A stretch of 64,000 bases of DNA from Steinernema hermaphroditum (GCA_030435675.1 CM059625.1:12338001-12402000); one strand, 5' to 3'. Shown: positions 34,015 through 48,606, counted from the stretch's first letter. The notes: generated by a model not told the origin, from the sequence alone. A program made the numbers and translations.

Positions 34015-37000
34015 CTAAAAGAAACGCTTTAATACACAGTCGGTAGGAATACGGTAGCAGAATTGAAACACGCAAATGGAATAAGGCGATCATGCGTGCA
34101 GCTGTGGGGCATTACAAAATCCCCCGTGCGCGACGCAGCCCACTAGCTGAAAATGGTTGCATTTTCTTTGACAATGCACAACAGGGTGCAAAGAGAATGC
34201 GGAGGGTTTGTGAGGAAAACGGAAAATCGATAGAAAGCTATCGACTTCATCCCTTATGGCTCTGGCGCTTTCGAATTTCTTTTAGGGCCACACGGGCAAC
34301 TGCAATCCTTTTTTATGCCTTTCTTTTCCATATGATCGCTAAGTCACAGAGTTTAATTGCTGTCCTCAATCGAAGCAGTACAGTGAAAAATATGTGGTAG
34401 TGATCGAAGGGGCGATCGCGAACCGCTTGCAGCTGTTGTTCGTTCTCAAAATAAACACTCTTCTCCAGGAGGTACCCAAAATAAGAAGCGGTACCGTTAG
34501 AGCTCAAATTAGTAGTCGTTCCAGGGAGATCGACAGAACTGGAATAAGCGTTTGCGGAAAGAGAAACAAGTGCGCGAGGGGAAGCGACTGTCTGCAGCAT
34601 TTACTCGCCAACTGTCGCCACTCTTCTGTCCCTCTCCCTCTCTCAGAGCTCGTTGTATGTATTCGAGTCGGGTCGACAGAGAGCAATTTACAAGCGAACC
34701 CAGAAGAACAAACAGTGAGCTAGATCCACTGGCATGCTTCCAGGCCCGGCTCGTAGCAAGCGGGAATATTGAGAGGAAGCGGCCGACTTCTTAATCTGGC
34801 GAACAACTCGCAATTGTCAACTAATGCCGATTGTCAACTGGCGCGCGGAGGCAAACTGAGGAAACTGCTGATGCTCCCTTCGGCGCGGAGGGCCATATCC
34901 GCCGAATGTGGCCGGGCGCCAACTATTGATCTACCCTTGGCCTCCTCCTTCGTCCTTTGCTTGACAGGCGAACAAGCGACCGGCGACCACTCAGTGCTGC
35001 ACAACAACGTTCACACACATCACTCATGGTGGACCCAATCCGGCAATTAGGCGACGTTAGCTCAAAATTTGGGATGCTGTGGTCCATTGTTTCGCCCTGG
35101 TCCGTGTCTTATTTTAAGGATATTTACCAACTGGTCTACAAAAAAAGAGGCGAGCGCTGAGGCCCGTCTGCTCCTTGCCACAAAGGAAGAGCAAAGGGGC
35201 CTCAAAGAATATGCGGTCGTTCCAATTCTAATCGCATCTTTTGCGGCTAGCGAGCTTGTGGTGCACTGATAAATAACGAGGAGAAAAATGGCGACGCGCT
35301 GCACAAATAAATGGAAACCAATCAGCGGTATACTGGACTCAATCACTGTGCATGCCGCACGCCGGTAGGCCTCTTGCCTTGGGTTTACAGGGCGCACTCT
35401 TGCTCTCCCTCTCTCCTGTAATCAATACGCGAAAATTCCTGTTTCCCGAATGCAAAGGTGAAAATTCGTGGCCGCGCAAGCGCAAAAAACGGTTTACGGT
35501 TTGCGTCCCCCAAGGACAACCCGCTCGCCAAGAACTGTGGAAGAGCGCAAGGTGAAAAGAAGGATGTAAAGAAGAGTTCGTTGAGTGCCTGGAGGGAAGC
35601 AGGGGGTTAAGATCGCTCGAAGACACTGCCAAGGGACCAGATGTCCAGCGGGCCAGTGGAGCAGCTGCGGGCGGGACGCGGTCGGCATGCCATCAAACAA
35701 AAGGGATATGGGATGTTGGTGGCCTTATGGTGCTGGTAGAAGGAGGCTACATCAAGAAAGGGAATTTACGAGTCTTACACTTATTCGCTCGCTCGCTGCA
35801 TCGCTTAATCACATACATATTTATGCAGGCTGGCTCCGTTGCACAGCTGGCTCCAAATTTAATTGGTTCCTTACAGAACATTTTATTTCAAGAAACGGCG
35901 CAAACGCCGTATGGCCGGGCAAACAAAATAACCGATTTAAGGAGACGTTGCATGATAGGCGTTGGCAACACATCTGCCAGAACTCTACATGGACATTATT
36001 AGAGACCACATGCCTTTCCCAGCTGCCCTGCTTCGTGTGTGTTAGGTTCAAACTTATGCGAAATGATCGATGAACCGGATTATGCAAAGTTATCAGATCA
36101 AGCGAGGAAGGTGAACAGTGCGCAAGTCCTATTGTGCTGACCCCCAGATGTGCATGAGAAGAGGCGATCGAGAGGAACAGCTGTCATTTGGTCGAGGAAA
36201 GTCTCACTAGGCGGCATAAAGAGGTGAACAGAACGGGGGTCAACGCCAATGTAATTAAGGAATTAGTCCTATCACAGTTAGCAAACAGCAGGCAGTGAGG
36301 CGAGGAACTTTGGGGAGGGCGACATTGAGAATCGCCTCCGCGAACCGATCGCACGAGATAGTGGCGCCGAATATTCTCACACTTCCCCACATCACTCAAC
36401 GCGATCTGAAATCCGATGACGCCGAAAGTTGCGCACCCAGCAATTACCCACCCGGTCGCGCGATTTTTAAGCCCGCTTTCCGAACTGCGCGCTGTTTACC
36501 GAGGCCGCCATGCAATGCTGAGTTCCCAGCTCTGCGCTTATTAGTGTGCGACTTTGTTGGTAAACAAAACGCTGCGATAGTAGAAGACGGAAAAGGAAGA
36601 CGGCGAGAGAGCACAGCTTAAGCACGCTGCATCATCATTCAGCAAACGGCATTACCATAGACGACTACGCCGCACGGAGCGAGCAGAGTCCGCAAATGTC
36701 AACAAACAGGTACTACACGAGTATCGATTAGAAGAGAAGCAAAAAATTCCACTTTAGCAGAATCTTTTAATTTCGTGGAACAGCGAGAGGCGGGCAAGAG
36801 GGGTCGACGCGAAGAAATGTTGCATCGGGTAGAGCCGAGAAACTCGTAAATTTCTATAGATTACGACTGACTCATGGCGGGACAGGTTTGCGCCGTCTGA
36901 GGCGCTTACTAAATATATTTTTGGGAAATGGAATCAAAGCACATTCTGCGCAACACAGTTTCGCAATCCGCTTGGACAATGGTGTGGGGCGCCACGGACC

Positions 37001-40000
37001 GACAATGGTTAATACGTGGAATTATTTATGAGCACTTCGATGGCGAGAGTTTTATGTTGGCTTATGGTGGATTAGCAATATTTTCTGCCCCCTTTTTTGC
37101 AACATTTCACTTGCGATTATTGGATTCCTCCTTTGGTCAGCTAAAGTGTGCTTTTGCATAAATCTCTAACTAACTTTACTAACTCTCATCACGAGAAAAA
37201 GCAAAAAGAAAGCGTCTCTTCATAGTGACGGATCTCCCCAAATTGCTTCCAAAATAAAGAACAAGGAAATGGAGGAAATGAAAAAAAATCGGAAGAAATG
37301 TGCGAAAATGGGTAATGATTAAGGTGCTCCTAACACTGCCCCCCCCCCTAACACTGTTGTGTGACCATATTTTGAAGGACAGTGAAATGGTTCCTTTTTG
37401 ACATCAGCATTTTTTAAAGTTAATCTCACTATGCAGTACTCCTTATTACCTCAACTTTAAATTGTTTTCAAACAAAGGCTGCTTAAGATTACACCGCAGG
37501 ACAGTCGAAGAGATCGGATATCACAAATCAGTCGCGTAGAAACACGAGCAGACACAAATCAGCGCACGACAAATGTCTCGAGTCGGATTTGCAATAAAAA
37601 ACGCGGAACAAATCCAGGATAATAACGGCAATGAGCGGATGGAGATGATATTTTATCGGTATGTAGCAGTAAAACATGCAAATGTAATCGTTCGACGAGG
37701 GAGGTAATAAAGGGACTGAAGGGTTTTTGCCTGTGGGAAAGATGTTTCTATCCTGCTTACTGCATTTTGTCTTTTGTGAGCAATAGATGTATTGAGGGAC
37801 ATGCAAAAGGGACTGTTGACAATGTACGAAATTACAAAAATACAATGGTCTACTTTGTTTTATTGGGACAGCCGAACAAGGGTTAAGGGGGTGACAGTCA
37901 ACGAAAATAAAGAACATTTATCTATTCAAATGTCATCCAACCAATTCCTGAGTGTCATCATCCCAAATACGCAGCCCTTAATAGACGCAATCAAAAGCCA
38001 CAACCATATGATCTTTTCACGTTTGAGACGATGGCAACTCATGAACATCACGGGAAGTTTGAGAAATAGAATTTGTTGACGTCATAAAATTGCAGTCTCA
38101 TTTATTTATCTAATCTGCAGCGTTCCAGAAAGGTCATTTTTTACAGCACAAAGTGCATTACCTAATCGGACACTCGAAACCAATTAATTTAGCCATCCAC
38201 CACGTTTGGCCGACACAATAGTGCTCGTAAACTGATCTATTCATTTTAAGATGCCATCTGCCAGTTTCCTCGCTTGCTTCCGATTGTTTGCCTCAACAAT
38301 GAGAAATAGATCGAGAGAATTAACAAACTGGACGAGCACGAGCAAATGGCTGCAGATAAATTTATTGCATTTGGCTCAATTTCATATCATGTTCTGAGCG
38401 GTTTTCCCCTTGGAATTTCGACACTTTGTCGAGTTGGTGTAAATGTAAAAGGTTGACTGAGTGGAGGAAAGTGTTTTTTCTGGGAGAGACAGATGCGCAG
38501 TGTTATGAAGATGGATGGACGACTGAGGAGAGAAAGAATTAAGGTGGAGATGTTATCAACAAATCGATTTAACAGCCGCGAAAATCGGGAAAATAGCTGT
38601 TAAACGCGGAACATAAATTGCACGCAGTTTCATACATTTGGCGTAAGTGAGACGACGCCAAGTAATCACGCACTAATCGAGAAAAGAAAGAAGAGATTAG
38701 ATAAGGGGTTAATTAAAAAATGGACATCGAAAAGGTTAGTTGAAAATAGCTAATAAACTACAGCTGTATTATTTGTGGGACATGGTGGGCAACAAGGTTA
38801 CATTCATGGCGAAAATTGAGAAAAGGATTTGTTCCAGGCCACTTTTAAGTAAAAAGTATTCGAAAATCTATTGGGTATCAGATTTTACGAAGTGTACCTA
38901 ACTATGTACATGAAACTGAGAACTGTAAAAAGGGAAGGTATACCTCGAAAAAGCATTCTGACTCATTGAAAGGGGAGAAAGAGATATGTCTAATGGTATG
39001 TCATACACATTTTTATATTTCCTAAGTGATGTAGAGATGCAGGAGATAGAACCAAGATCACGTACAAACATTTCACAATGGCAAAGCGCGTTGATTCACG
39101 GTAGAAACAATGACCACGCATCACATAATAAAATCCGGCACGCGTTCTGACAGATGCTTTGCAAACATTAAATATTTGACTTATCTCCTCACCAGTGTGT
39201 TTTGAATTTTCCCAACGAAGAAAGCTTAAGACCTTTGGCAAATAGAAGAAAACGGGACCAGCAAAGAACCTTGCAAAAATACTTGATTATAGCGGGCATT
39301 CCAATCCGTGTAATTTCGCTAATGTCCCTAATGACATAAATCTCGAATGCTCCATGAATAAATTCTTAATTGCTGGCAAATCTGAAGATAAGTGCAGAAA
39401 TGCACATGGATCCTGCCTTTCGCGGCACTTATTTCAATCGGATTACATTCGGTTGCGTGTAGAGGCAAAAAGGAGACAAGATGTTGTCCCGGAAATCGAC
39501 TTTCCCTCCTCAAATTCGTTTGTCTCCGACTTTTGCAAATGCAATTACGTGCTTTTCGCCTTGTTTTCGTTTGCTTTTTAAAGAAGTCATCCTTTGACAG
39601 GGGCGCCTTGTGGGTGTCTCCTCCGGGAAGCCTCACTGTTCATCTCCGTTGCAGTGAAAACAAAAACTGTTTGGAAGTGTTCAGTCGCGCGGAAGGCAAA
39701 TAGCGTGATAAACGTTCAGCGATGCCGAGAACTCATTTGTGTGTAACAGAGAAGGTGATTGATGGCCGCATTCCAAAAAGGTAGAAATGTTTTTGTGAAG
39801 ACATGCGAGAAGCCCAAGAGTCGGTGCAGGAGACATCGATTTTGCGCTTTTAAGTGGCCAATGCGGGACAACGCGTCTCCATCTCTGCAAAGAATGACGG
39901 AGGCTAATATGATAAATTGGAGCCACTCGATGAGGGCCGCCTCCGCCATCTTTTTCGCAGAGCCCATATTCCGACTGGATAAACGGGCACAAGGGTGGCC

Positions 40001-43000
40001 GTACTTTCGGGTGACGCCCGGCCATCCTTCAAATTCAACTCATTTGAAATTCATGCAAAGGTTTAGCAAAAAACGATTTGCATTTCGCCCCCAAAGACGT
40101 TCGTTCGAATTGCGTTCGGTTCGTTTCGAAGTCAATAAAAGCGGCATTTGCAAGTGGTCCACTCTTGCGTGCATGTCGCCGCGATTGACACCGCGGGAGC
40201 AGCGAACGAGGAGTCAAGTGGGCCGAAACCATCCCGCTTTGTCAAATGTCAAAGCCGCTTTATGCAAATTTCGAAATCGGTCAAATGATGAATGCGATGG
40301 GAAAAGAACTGCGACAGAAAGGAACAAAGACGTCTCAAGGAGAGAATTGATGGCAATCAGAGGATTTTTCCCTTTGAACTCTATTCCAAAAAATGTCCTC
40401 AAGCACTCTAAACGTCTCTTGTTCGCGAAAACGGACCAAATTTGGTGTCTTCGAGGGCAAGACGAAAAAGAAAGTTTGTCGCTCGTCGAGATTTTAAAAG
40501 GGACCCGCTCCTAGTAAATCATCTTGTAGTGGATATGATAAGTTATTGCCATGACATAACCCGTGACAAACGAGTTATTATTACTGTTAGTGCATTTCCC
40601 CTTTGAGCCATTGAACGCTGGAAGGCGACGTAATTCGAAATGCAGACAACTCAATTTTAGCCGCATTGTTTTCGCAAAGAGATGCATACTCGAGCCGAAG
40701 GCTGGGGCAGCCGGCTACCAGTTTCCCGGCTCGCTCTAATTGATTAGGAAAGAGCAAAGGCCAAGCCATGGAGGCTGGTATGCCTCGGTTCGGGTAAAGA
40801 TCGCCCCAACGCTCGCATAGAGCAGCTTTCCAAAACGCGTCCGTTTATGAGAAGCTTAAATAAACCTCGGAAACAATATCGAACAAAAGCAAACAAACGC
40901 GACGCGCAACACGGAATTAAACGCCGACTTACAGCTGATGATGATATTAAAGATGTTTGACGTCGAGGGCTTCAAGTCCGCATAACGAAGTTGATGCTGG
41001 CAGTAGTGGGCTCCTCAACGAGGCTTGTGCTCCTCGGCTGAGGCAACACGAAACCGTTATGACTAGTTTCTCAGTGAATAACAGTACAGAAGAAGACTCG
41101 AATTCTGAGAATGAGTCCTGAAAACAAAGGACGCATCAGGCTGTGAGTGAGTTGAGGTGCGCGATGAGGTAAGGTCTGTGAGGGGCACGCCGCTGGTTGA
41201 CCGGCCGATTTCCTGCCGCTACCGTGCTGATGCCGTCTTTGGCGCCGACAAGGTCATGCTATGCCAATTACCTGGTAATTGCAACGAGACAAAAAAAGGC
41301 ACACGCGCCCTCTAGAGAGCGGAAGAGAATTTTATCGGAGAGGAATAAGGGAGAGGAAATTGCCATTGGCCCTCAAGCGGTACGAGTGGCAGGAACGCCT
41401 CGGTGCAAATGCAAATTTATTAGTGAAAGCTTTGTGTCTCCGAAAATGATGGTCTCGAGGGTATTCGGGAGGCAAAGGCGTTGCGCCTCGTGAAGTCGGA
41501 CGAAAAACGGAGAGAGGAAGAAGATGCGAGCATCCTAAGGTGAGTGAGGAGCCATGAGAACGGAGTGCGCAAGGAACGCCGTTGCCTTCGGGCGTTGTTG
41601 TCGAAAATAAAACGCATCATAAATGTCGCACATGCACAACGGCCTCAGCCTGCGGTCAGCGCTCGCGATATCCTAATTAAGAACAAAAAACAACGCGGCG
41701 GCCGTGGATGGCATTCCCCAGAGCGGACTCGTCGGTAATTGCGGCGACCTTTGGAACGGGATTGCAAAAAGTGTTGTCAAAATGAATAACAATAGAGCGA
41801 ATAGGAAAGGTGAGTTGAATCGAAATTGACGAAAGGGGTGATGCAGTCCGAGGAAAGTCGTCAAGGACACGCGTGCGCGAGACCCGTGCACTTTTGGGCT
41901 AATTGTACACTCAGCATTTTCAATGTTCTTCCCGAGGGGGGCGCGAATCAAAAAACTATTAAACAAATAGTGTGGCAGGTTGGTCGCCTTCTCGACGGAA
42001 TCAGTAGCGCTTTTAGAGAGAGCGCGAGGAGAAGGAGGCGAAAGTGCGGGAAAAGACCGGGCGAATTCGATGTCACTGCGTTGGTCCATCTTCCTTCTCT
42101 CTCGAGTCAATACAAATTAAATATGATTCACCCGAAACTTGCATGCGACAAGGGTTCGTCTCCGGCACCGCCCAACACAAAAACACAGCATCGACACATA
42201 ATTATAAGATGCCGCGCCAACGGAGAAGTCTGGGAAGGGTTGTCTAGCCCTTGCCCTCTGTCGGCGAGTAGGTGTGTATTTAATCAAGCGAACAGATTTG
42301 GCAGGTGTGGCCCCAGCTGGTTAGCCTCGAGACTCTGCAAGGCTTCCATTGCGTTGTCGCGACGCCATGTTTGCACACATGCCTGTACCAAACACTGTTG
42401 CGCCCGGAAATCGGGGTTACAAAATTAGAATTGTGAAGACGAGGACAAGATCGAGGTTTGTTTAGATGGCCGCATCGTCATGGCGGTCGCCATCTGGACA
42501 GCGACGACAGCAAATCGATCATCAGTAGCCGTTAAAACATTGTGGTGCGGAGCGGCATGTTCTCCAGTAGACGCTTTGGAAAACAGTGCCAGAAGTGCAT
42601 CGGTTAATCCCACCAGTTCACTGATTTCCACACTGCGGTCATGGAGCATCGTGCGAGTTCGCGATGGGAAAAGTCGAAAAAGCACAATATTCAATAATTG
42701 CACACGATCAATAGGACAAAGAATAAGGAGGACCAAACGCGCAAGTCAGTTCTGAGATGCGCGCTGTTTCGAGTTGCCAGTGCCGATGACGTCTGTGTGG
42801 ACTCCACTTTGCGACCCTCCAAGGAGAGCACAAAAGGGACGGAGAAGAGGAAATTACGTGATGGTGAGTCGCGGGAGCGAAGAGACGTTTAAGAGTTTGA
42901 AACTAATCAAGACATGAAGACGCATGCACGCTGCATATGCAACGCCGATGGGACGTCACGATGGCCGTTGCCGTCGGCGACAGCGGTCCTAGACGAACGC

Positions 43001-46000
43001 CGGTCTCGTCGCGCGGTTCTCTGGATGGCCAATAAAACAAAAATGGGCTATCCTCTGAGCTGAGCGCCAGCTGTCCTCTCCCTCTCCCCCTCGCGCATCA
43101 TGGAAGAGAATGACCTCGTGTCGCCTTCTTTTGGGGGCCACCACCACCGCATACGCGCATTAAGGCTTAATTTTCAGAGCCTATACAATGGGACGCGAAT
43201 GCAAAAAAAAACGGAAAACGAGGGGAAGTGCAAATCGAGCAATAGACACGTCTCCGTCTGCCCTCGAAGGACAACCCTCAATCCCTCCCTTGTCGTTCCC
43301 TATTGGCCTGGAAGTCCTTAAGGCGACACAGACACTTCACGATGCATTCATAAGAAAGAAGTCGATTCAAGCACAAAAAAAGCGGCGATTGAGTGTGAAA
43401 AACCAGCGTCCGTCGAAGTGGTACTCGCGAAGGGCACCGGAAACGCGAGACTATGCAAACCCTCCGACGACGATCTTCCCTCCTCGTCACCTCGTTTCGC
43501 CACCTTTGCTCTATTGTAACCCGTGTCGGACCTTACTCATTCGACAAACAGATGCCACCATATATATCCATTTCTCGAGCACTTCACCCGGCACTCTCGA
43601 GCAACTTAACAGCAATGGGCCACTCTGTTGGACAGCACAAAGCTCCACCTACGCCAGTTACGGTAGTAAACTGAGTAGCACAACGAGAGGAGGTAAGAGT
43701 TATGGAAAGTGATAAAATGAGCGCAATCAATCGTTTCAAATGGAAATGTATCGACGGAAAATACTAGACTAATCCGCAATTGGCGAGCAATTATGTGCGT
43801 CGCGTCGGATTGTGCAAACGAGTGGGCGGCAAGACGCTTTAAGAGATTACGGAACGGATTGCCCCTTGCATGGCACTCACTTACCTTACACGCCTTAAGA
43901 GTTTCCGGGAAATTCCGTCGAGGTGCGCTTCTCTCCGGAGCGAGATGGCAGCCGTGTGCTGAAACGATCGGGGTGCGAGTGTTAGTGGGATAACCGGTGT
44001 CAATATGGAAACAGAGCGGAGAGGGATGGCGGCCCGCAGGACAAATGCACCCTCTCCAGCGGCGACGATGTCGAGACTCGCTGTCGCACGCGTCACAAAA
44101 AAGGATGCCGGAAGGCAGCGGTGAGGAGGCCGAATCGGAGCCGACGGCCACTGCTTCGAACACCTCAGCGCCGGCAATCTCACGTTTGCATGTAATTTGC
44201 ATGTTTCCATAGTAATTAATCCATTCATAGCTTGTCCGTTTCGAGATCGATCGTTGTGAGAATTTTCTTAGCACACGCCTAAGGCCCTCCCACTCAAGGT
44301 GATACTGTATGCGACGGCCAGCACCCGCAGGACCAGTAGGCGTTCGCTTCCTCTCTCTGTCTCCCTCGATTTCCTCTCAGCAATGCATGAGTGACAAATG
44401 CCGGTTTCGTTCTCACTTATGCACAAAATAATTATGTGCGCAGTCCGAAAACCGGCGAGGGTGGCCAGAGCGCAATGGGACGTCCGCAAGCGAAATAATA
44501 ATCAACGTCTCCGAAGAAGACGAAAAACCTCATAACCCTTATCGTTGTCGAGATCTGCGCTCATCACTCCTCGACGGATGCTCAACAGAATGAAGCTAAG
44601 AAAGTCAATACATGGGATGGTTGACACCGTGCCAGCAGCGAGAATACATTTGGCCTTCAGCCTCGAACGCCAGAGGCGATTTACCGACTTAAAACTCAGA
44701 ACGAATTAATGCAGCCGCTCGTTTGTCACTTGCCTCACGACATGCGAGTTGAGAAAACGCCTGCCCTCTTTTCGCGATCAATGCGCGAGCAACCCTTTTC
44801 TCTCAGCTAATTATAGAAGCTTAGTTGACAACAAGCCGAATTCATTAAGCCGAAATGCTGCTTCAAATGTTTAGAAGGAAAGAAGGCGCGTGCAATGGGC
44901 ACAGTTATGGTTGTTCGAAGAGATCGCATAGTGGCATATGGATTTACACTCAAACACAAAAGACCGCACAGCACAGTGCATTTTCCTACTTTATCCAATG
45001 AATATGCTCCACACAAGGAATGGTATTATCCCCACAATTATCCACAAGCTATTGACCAACTACGAAGACTCCGAAGACGAAGACATCTCTAAGCATCAAA
45101 AGTTCAGACATCAAGATCAAGCAGAATTACATGTTTAAGAATCGTTTACAAAGAGTGTATAAGACTAATGAAGGAAGACAACAGCCCCTGGTATTACTTC
45201 TTGATAATTAACGTAAATGATGGGAGGTTAATTCTATCCACCTTAAAGGACAGAATATTCTTAAAACAGACACCCTCACTGCAGTCGTGAGCAGAAGTTC
45301 TGCAATCATTGCCACTATGCTCTTGCGGAACCACTCAACACGTGCTGATATATTACCATGTTTGTTACAAATAGAAAAGGGAGTGCGTACTTATTGTAAA
45401 ACTTGTGCACTTGCTTAACGCAAACCGCTACAACACAATTTTATCCCACTCTCTCTCGTTTAGTTGCTCTAGATCATGCGATGAAAGCGTCTTATTGTAA
45501 ATGATATCAATCATCCATTTTTTTCGCACATTTGCAGAGCAGAGATCGATCGCCTCTTTTTTGTAATAACAAATTCCATATACGGCGACTGTATGGCAAC
45601 ACCAAGTGGAAAACACAGTGTTTGTTCAAAGATTGAGGTGTGAACAGTTGTGTCTTTTAGTCAGCTTCTTTTTTCCGTCTATCATATGAGCTTGGTTTTC
45701 TGACTGGTTTTCTTAATTTTCCACTACTTTTGCAGTAGAAATTGTGAAAGAGCACCCGTTTCTATAATATATCGCCAGTAACTGGTCAATTTTATCTCTT
45801 CGAGCACTGAATTGGAACGCTGTGTTTCGCAATACTGATTGGCTGCACAGTTTAAACTTCATCGTTGGATGCTCTCTGAACGACGGAACTTCGGGTGACC
45901 TCACAACGTTTTTTGTGATAATTTTATCGGTGGAATGATCGCTTTTGGAGGAACCGTCAGCCTGCTTCGTTCCTGCCGTTCCCTTTGTTGCTTATCTTAT

Positions 46001-47000
46001 TTTTATACACTTTCTATTTACTGCCGGCAAATAGCCTCTATTCATTTTTAGTGCATTATAGACCGGGCACTACTTTCATCGCAGTGTATGTTTGCATTGC
46101 ATGAACCGAAACGAAAAGATCAACGATCATGTTTGATCTCTTCAATGTCAAAATTTTGTTCACCGACTTTTGATTGCGTAGGTAGACGAAACGGTAAAAG
46201 CATTGTTAGTCTTCAGTCGCAATGCGACAAAGGAGAAGCAACTCGTGTAGTTGTCAAACAGAGAGAGTGAACTCCTGCCTTATACGATGAAGTCAAGACC
46301 CGAACAGCATTTGAAGCATTTAAGCATATCACTCATAAACAGTGAAGGATTATTTTAGCACTAGTGAATAGCTAGCGTGACAAACATCATCAATTCAAAC
46401 ATGATGCTGCATCAACTATGTCCTTCATACTAAAGACACACGGTCCGCATGTTTGGCTTCGAGTTTGAGCCCTCTATCTAAATTATAACTTCACTCACAT
46501 TCTTTTTTTTTGCTCAACGACTAGCAAATTCAGATCTCAAATCTCGTGATCTAAAAATTCTATTTTAGGGTTTGCAAGCATACAGTAAAGATATATGTTC
46601 ATTGTGGACCGTTTCCCCTGATGTATGTAGACTCTAATGCAACTTTAAGGGTATTCACCGAACTAGCACACAAACAAGTGCACAGTTATATCCTTCAACA
46701 AATGTCGCGCTGCGTGTTTCGATGCCACGCGCTCGTTTTCGTGCTCTCCTCATGACGTTCCCCTTCCGAGACCTTCATAACGAAGAAACGGTTCGCCAAG
46801 TTCGAAATGTTTTTTGTGGACTCCTCCTATCGACCGTTATCACCTTTGCCATGAAGGAAGCAGACATAGACGCTGATTTCTATCGACGTCACTTGCTGGT
46901 GCTGATCAGTAGAGCAAGCGGTCGTAATTTCTCTCCTTTATCCACTAACGATCCCTCTTTCTGAGGGTCCTTGCCATAATCAATCCTCATCGCTCTCCAC
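34015..47000. other. Long non-coding region upstream of the ankyrin gene
   Basis: About 13 kb with no ORF that shows a recognisable domain or a consistent exon chain. It probably holds 5'UTR exons, promoters and enhancers of the ankyrin gene and perhaps the promoter of the gene at 47 kb. CT/GA-rich tracts recur (near 34620, 35400, 42010, 43075, 44350). Several long chance-type ORFs overlap on both strands at 39.7-44.3 kb. I see no tRNA or rRNA. Confidence 0.5.
46722..46964 (+). CDS. Possible small ORF of unknown function
   Basis: An 80-residue ORF (start MPRARFRALLMTFPF) just upstream of the secreted-protein gene. No domain is recognised. It may be a chance ORF or part of an upstream exon. 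Confidence 0.15.
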   Translation: MPRARFRALLMTFPFRDLHNEETVRQVRNVFCGLLLSTVITFAMKEADIDADFYRRHLLVLISRASGRNFSPLSTNDPSF

Positions 47001-47036
47001 CTCAACTAATGTGTGGTCCCTTTAGAGCTGCCGGGC

Positions 47037-48535
47037 ATGGTGTCAACGGTGTTCCTCTACGCTCTGCACATCGTCGGCCTGGCGATCGCCGCGCTTGCCG
47101 ATGTTCGCCCTCCGGTGGTCGTCGAATTCCCCAGCCTATTGATCGACAAGCATGCCGAACTGGATTCCGTTCAGAGCATGAACGAGATTATGCAAAACTT
47201 CTTCGCCGGCTCCAACTCGACGACCCTCGAGCGGTGGTACAAGGCACTTCCCACTGCGGAGGAGAAAATGCAAATGAAAGAGGTGATCACGAAACGGTGC
47301 AGCATTCAAATTGCAGCAAATTGGACTTTAGCTGGTGGCTGATCTCCTGGAAGCTGATGAATTCCATAACTATGACGACTTGTGGTTTCACAAGAAATAC
47401 CCTAAACTGGCCGAATCGATGTGCATGACTATACTGAAGGTAAACGATGGCTTTTGCAGACTTAGTCATAGTATTGGTTCCTCTAGAAAGGACAATATGT
47501 GATGGTGCACGAACGTCGCACTGTGACAGGGAAGTTCGCTCGAATGTGGGGATACATCGTCGTCGCCAACAAGCGGTCCTTCAAGCGGCCCATCCACCAC
47601 TCGGCTGCCCATTTCCAGTCGGACGGAGACGTATGCAATGAGGCTGCTTCTGTTTTTGAACAAACCAAATCGAGAACCTTGGTAGTGGCTGGGGCAAGTC
47701 GTTACGCAGTCAAAGGGTTTGAAGTGCATCTAAACAGGACTTATGTAGTCGGATTTTAGAGATAACAGGAGCCCTTGCCAGAAGTCCTATCAGATCGCTG
47801 ATGCAGCGCACTCCTGCGCCACGATGTTTCAAGCAATGAACCTCGCGGTACTTTCTGCTGTCAACCGAAGCGACCGTGCAAGGGAAGATGTATTCATTCA
47901 GTGGCATGGAATGGGGGAGAAAAGCTGCAGTGCATCGCCGGTATTTATCAGCACCGGGGCCCATGGGATGCATCCTATCTATAACATCACTTCAATCCCT
48001 GCCAACAGGGTACGTGAGTTATGCAACAATACAGCGAGATACTCTAATCCGTTTGATAATCATAGCGCTGTTACATAGGCTGCAGACACACTTTCAAAAT
48101 TTTAATACCGTACTTCCCCTAACTTAAATGAAAAGTATTGCAATCGTGAGTCACCCCTCAGCAAGCGGCACCATGCGTTAAAAACTGTCATGACTAATTC
48201 ACACCTTTGAGAGAGACAACCTACGCAGTTGGTAAATATTTCAGCTCGTGTCACGCTTAAACCTTCACATGGGCCAGGTGGTCGCGCACACTCCCCGCAC
48301 AGACAGTACGTGCAAACTCGTCGCAACTTCCAACGTATTCGGACGCGCCATCTACGGCGTACCTATTGAAAGTGTCTGCGATACTCGGGCCAAAGATGAG
48401 GTACTCTGCACTTAAGTCCGGTTTATGAAATTGACTCTTCAGGACATAACGGGTCACTTCGTTCACATCGAACAAAAGAGGAAATTCAGAGACAGCTGGA
48501 ATGTATGGGCGGACGTCGTTAACGCTGTTTTTTAA
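47037..48535 (+). CDS. Secreted protein of unknown function, 360 aa
   Basis: Six exons: 47037-47282, 47332-47439, 47487-47716, 47760-48009, 48245-48400 and 48443-48535, all in phase. The start follows a 3' splice site (CCCTTTAG) by 11 bp. A signal peptide is clear (MVSTVFLYALHIVGLAIAAL). His-bearing blocks stand out: RPIHHSAAHFQSDGDV, VAGASRYAV, IADAAHSCATMFQA, FIQWHGMG and ITGHFVHIEQKRKFRD. Regular His/Asp/Glu motifs in a secreted protein suggest a metal-dependent hydrolase fold, but I do not recognise the family. The third donor (AAAGG|GTTTGA) is weak though it restores frame exactly. The 3' end overlaps that of the MAM gene. Confidence 0.75.
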
Positions 48536-48570
48536 GTGCTCATAACTTTATGCAATCCCAAATAGATCTC

Positions 48571-48576
48571 TTTATT
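48571..48576 (-). terminator. Poly(A) signal of the MAM gene
   Basis: Minus-strand AATAAA 57 bp after the MAM stop at 48634. It lies beyond the opposing gene's signal, so the two 3'UTRs overlap. Confidence 0.55.
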
Positions 48577-48600
48577 AGAACTCTTTCTATAAATAGATGC

Positions 48601-48606
48601 AATAAA
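48601..48606 (+). terminator. Poly(A) signal of the secreted-protein gene
   Basis: AATAAA 65 bp after the stop at 48535. Confidence 0.55.

Noticed and set aside
39759..40514. 251-codon plus-strand ORF as a gene
   Set aside because: Basic, low-information sequence without domain, splice context or neighbours; overlapping long frames on the other strand suggest composition bias.
43606..44274. 222-codon minus-strand ORF as a gene
   Set aside because: Same region and character; no recognisable motif.
44895..45092. 65-codon ORF (MGTVMVVRRDRIVAYG) as a gene
   Set aside because: Too short, no homology recognised, ends in a Leu/Arg run; no nearby exon extends it.
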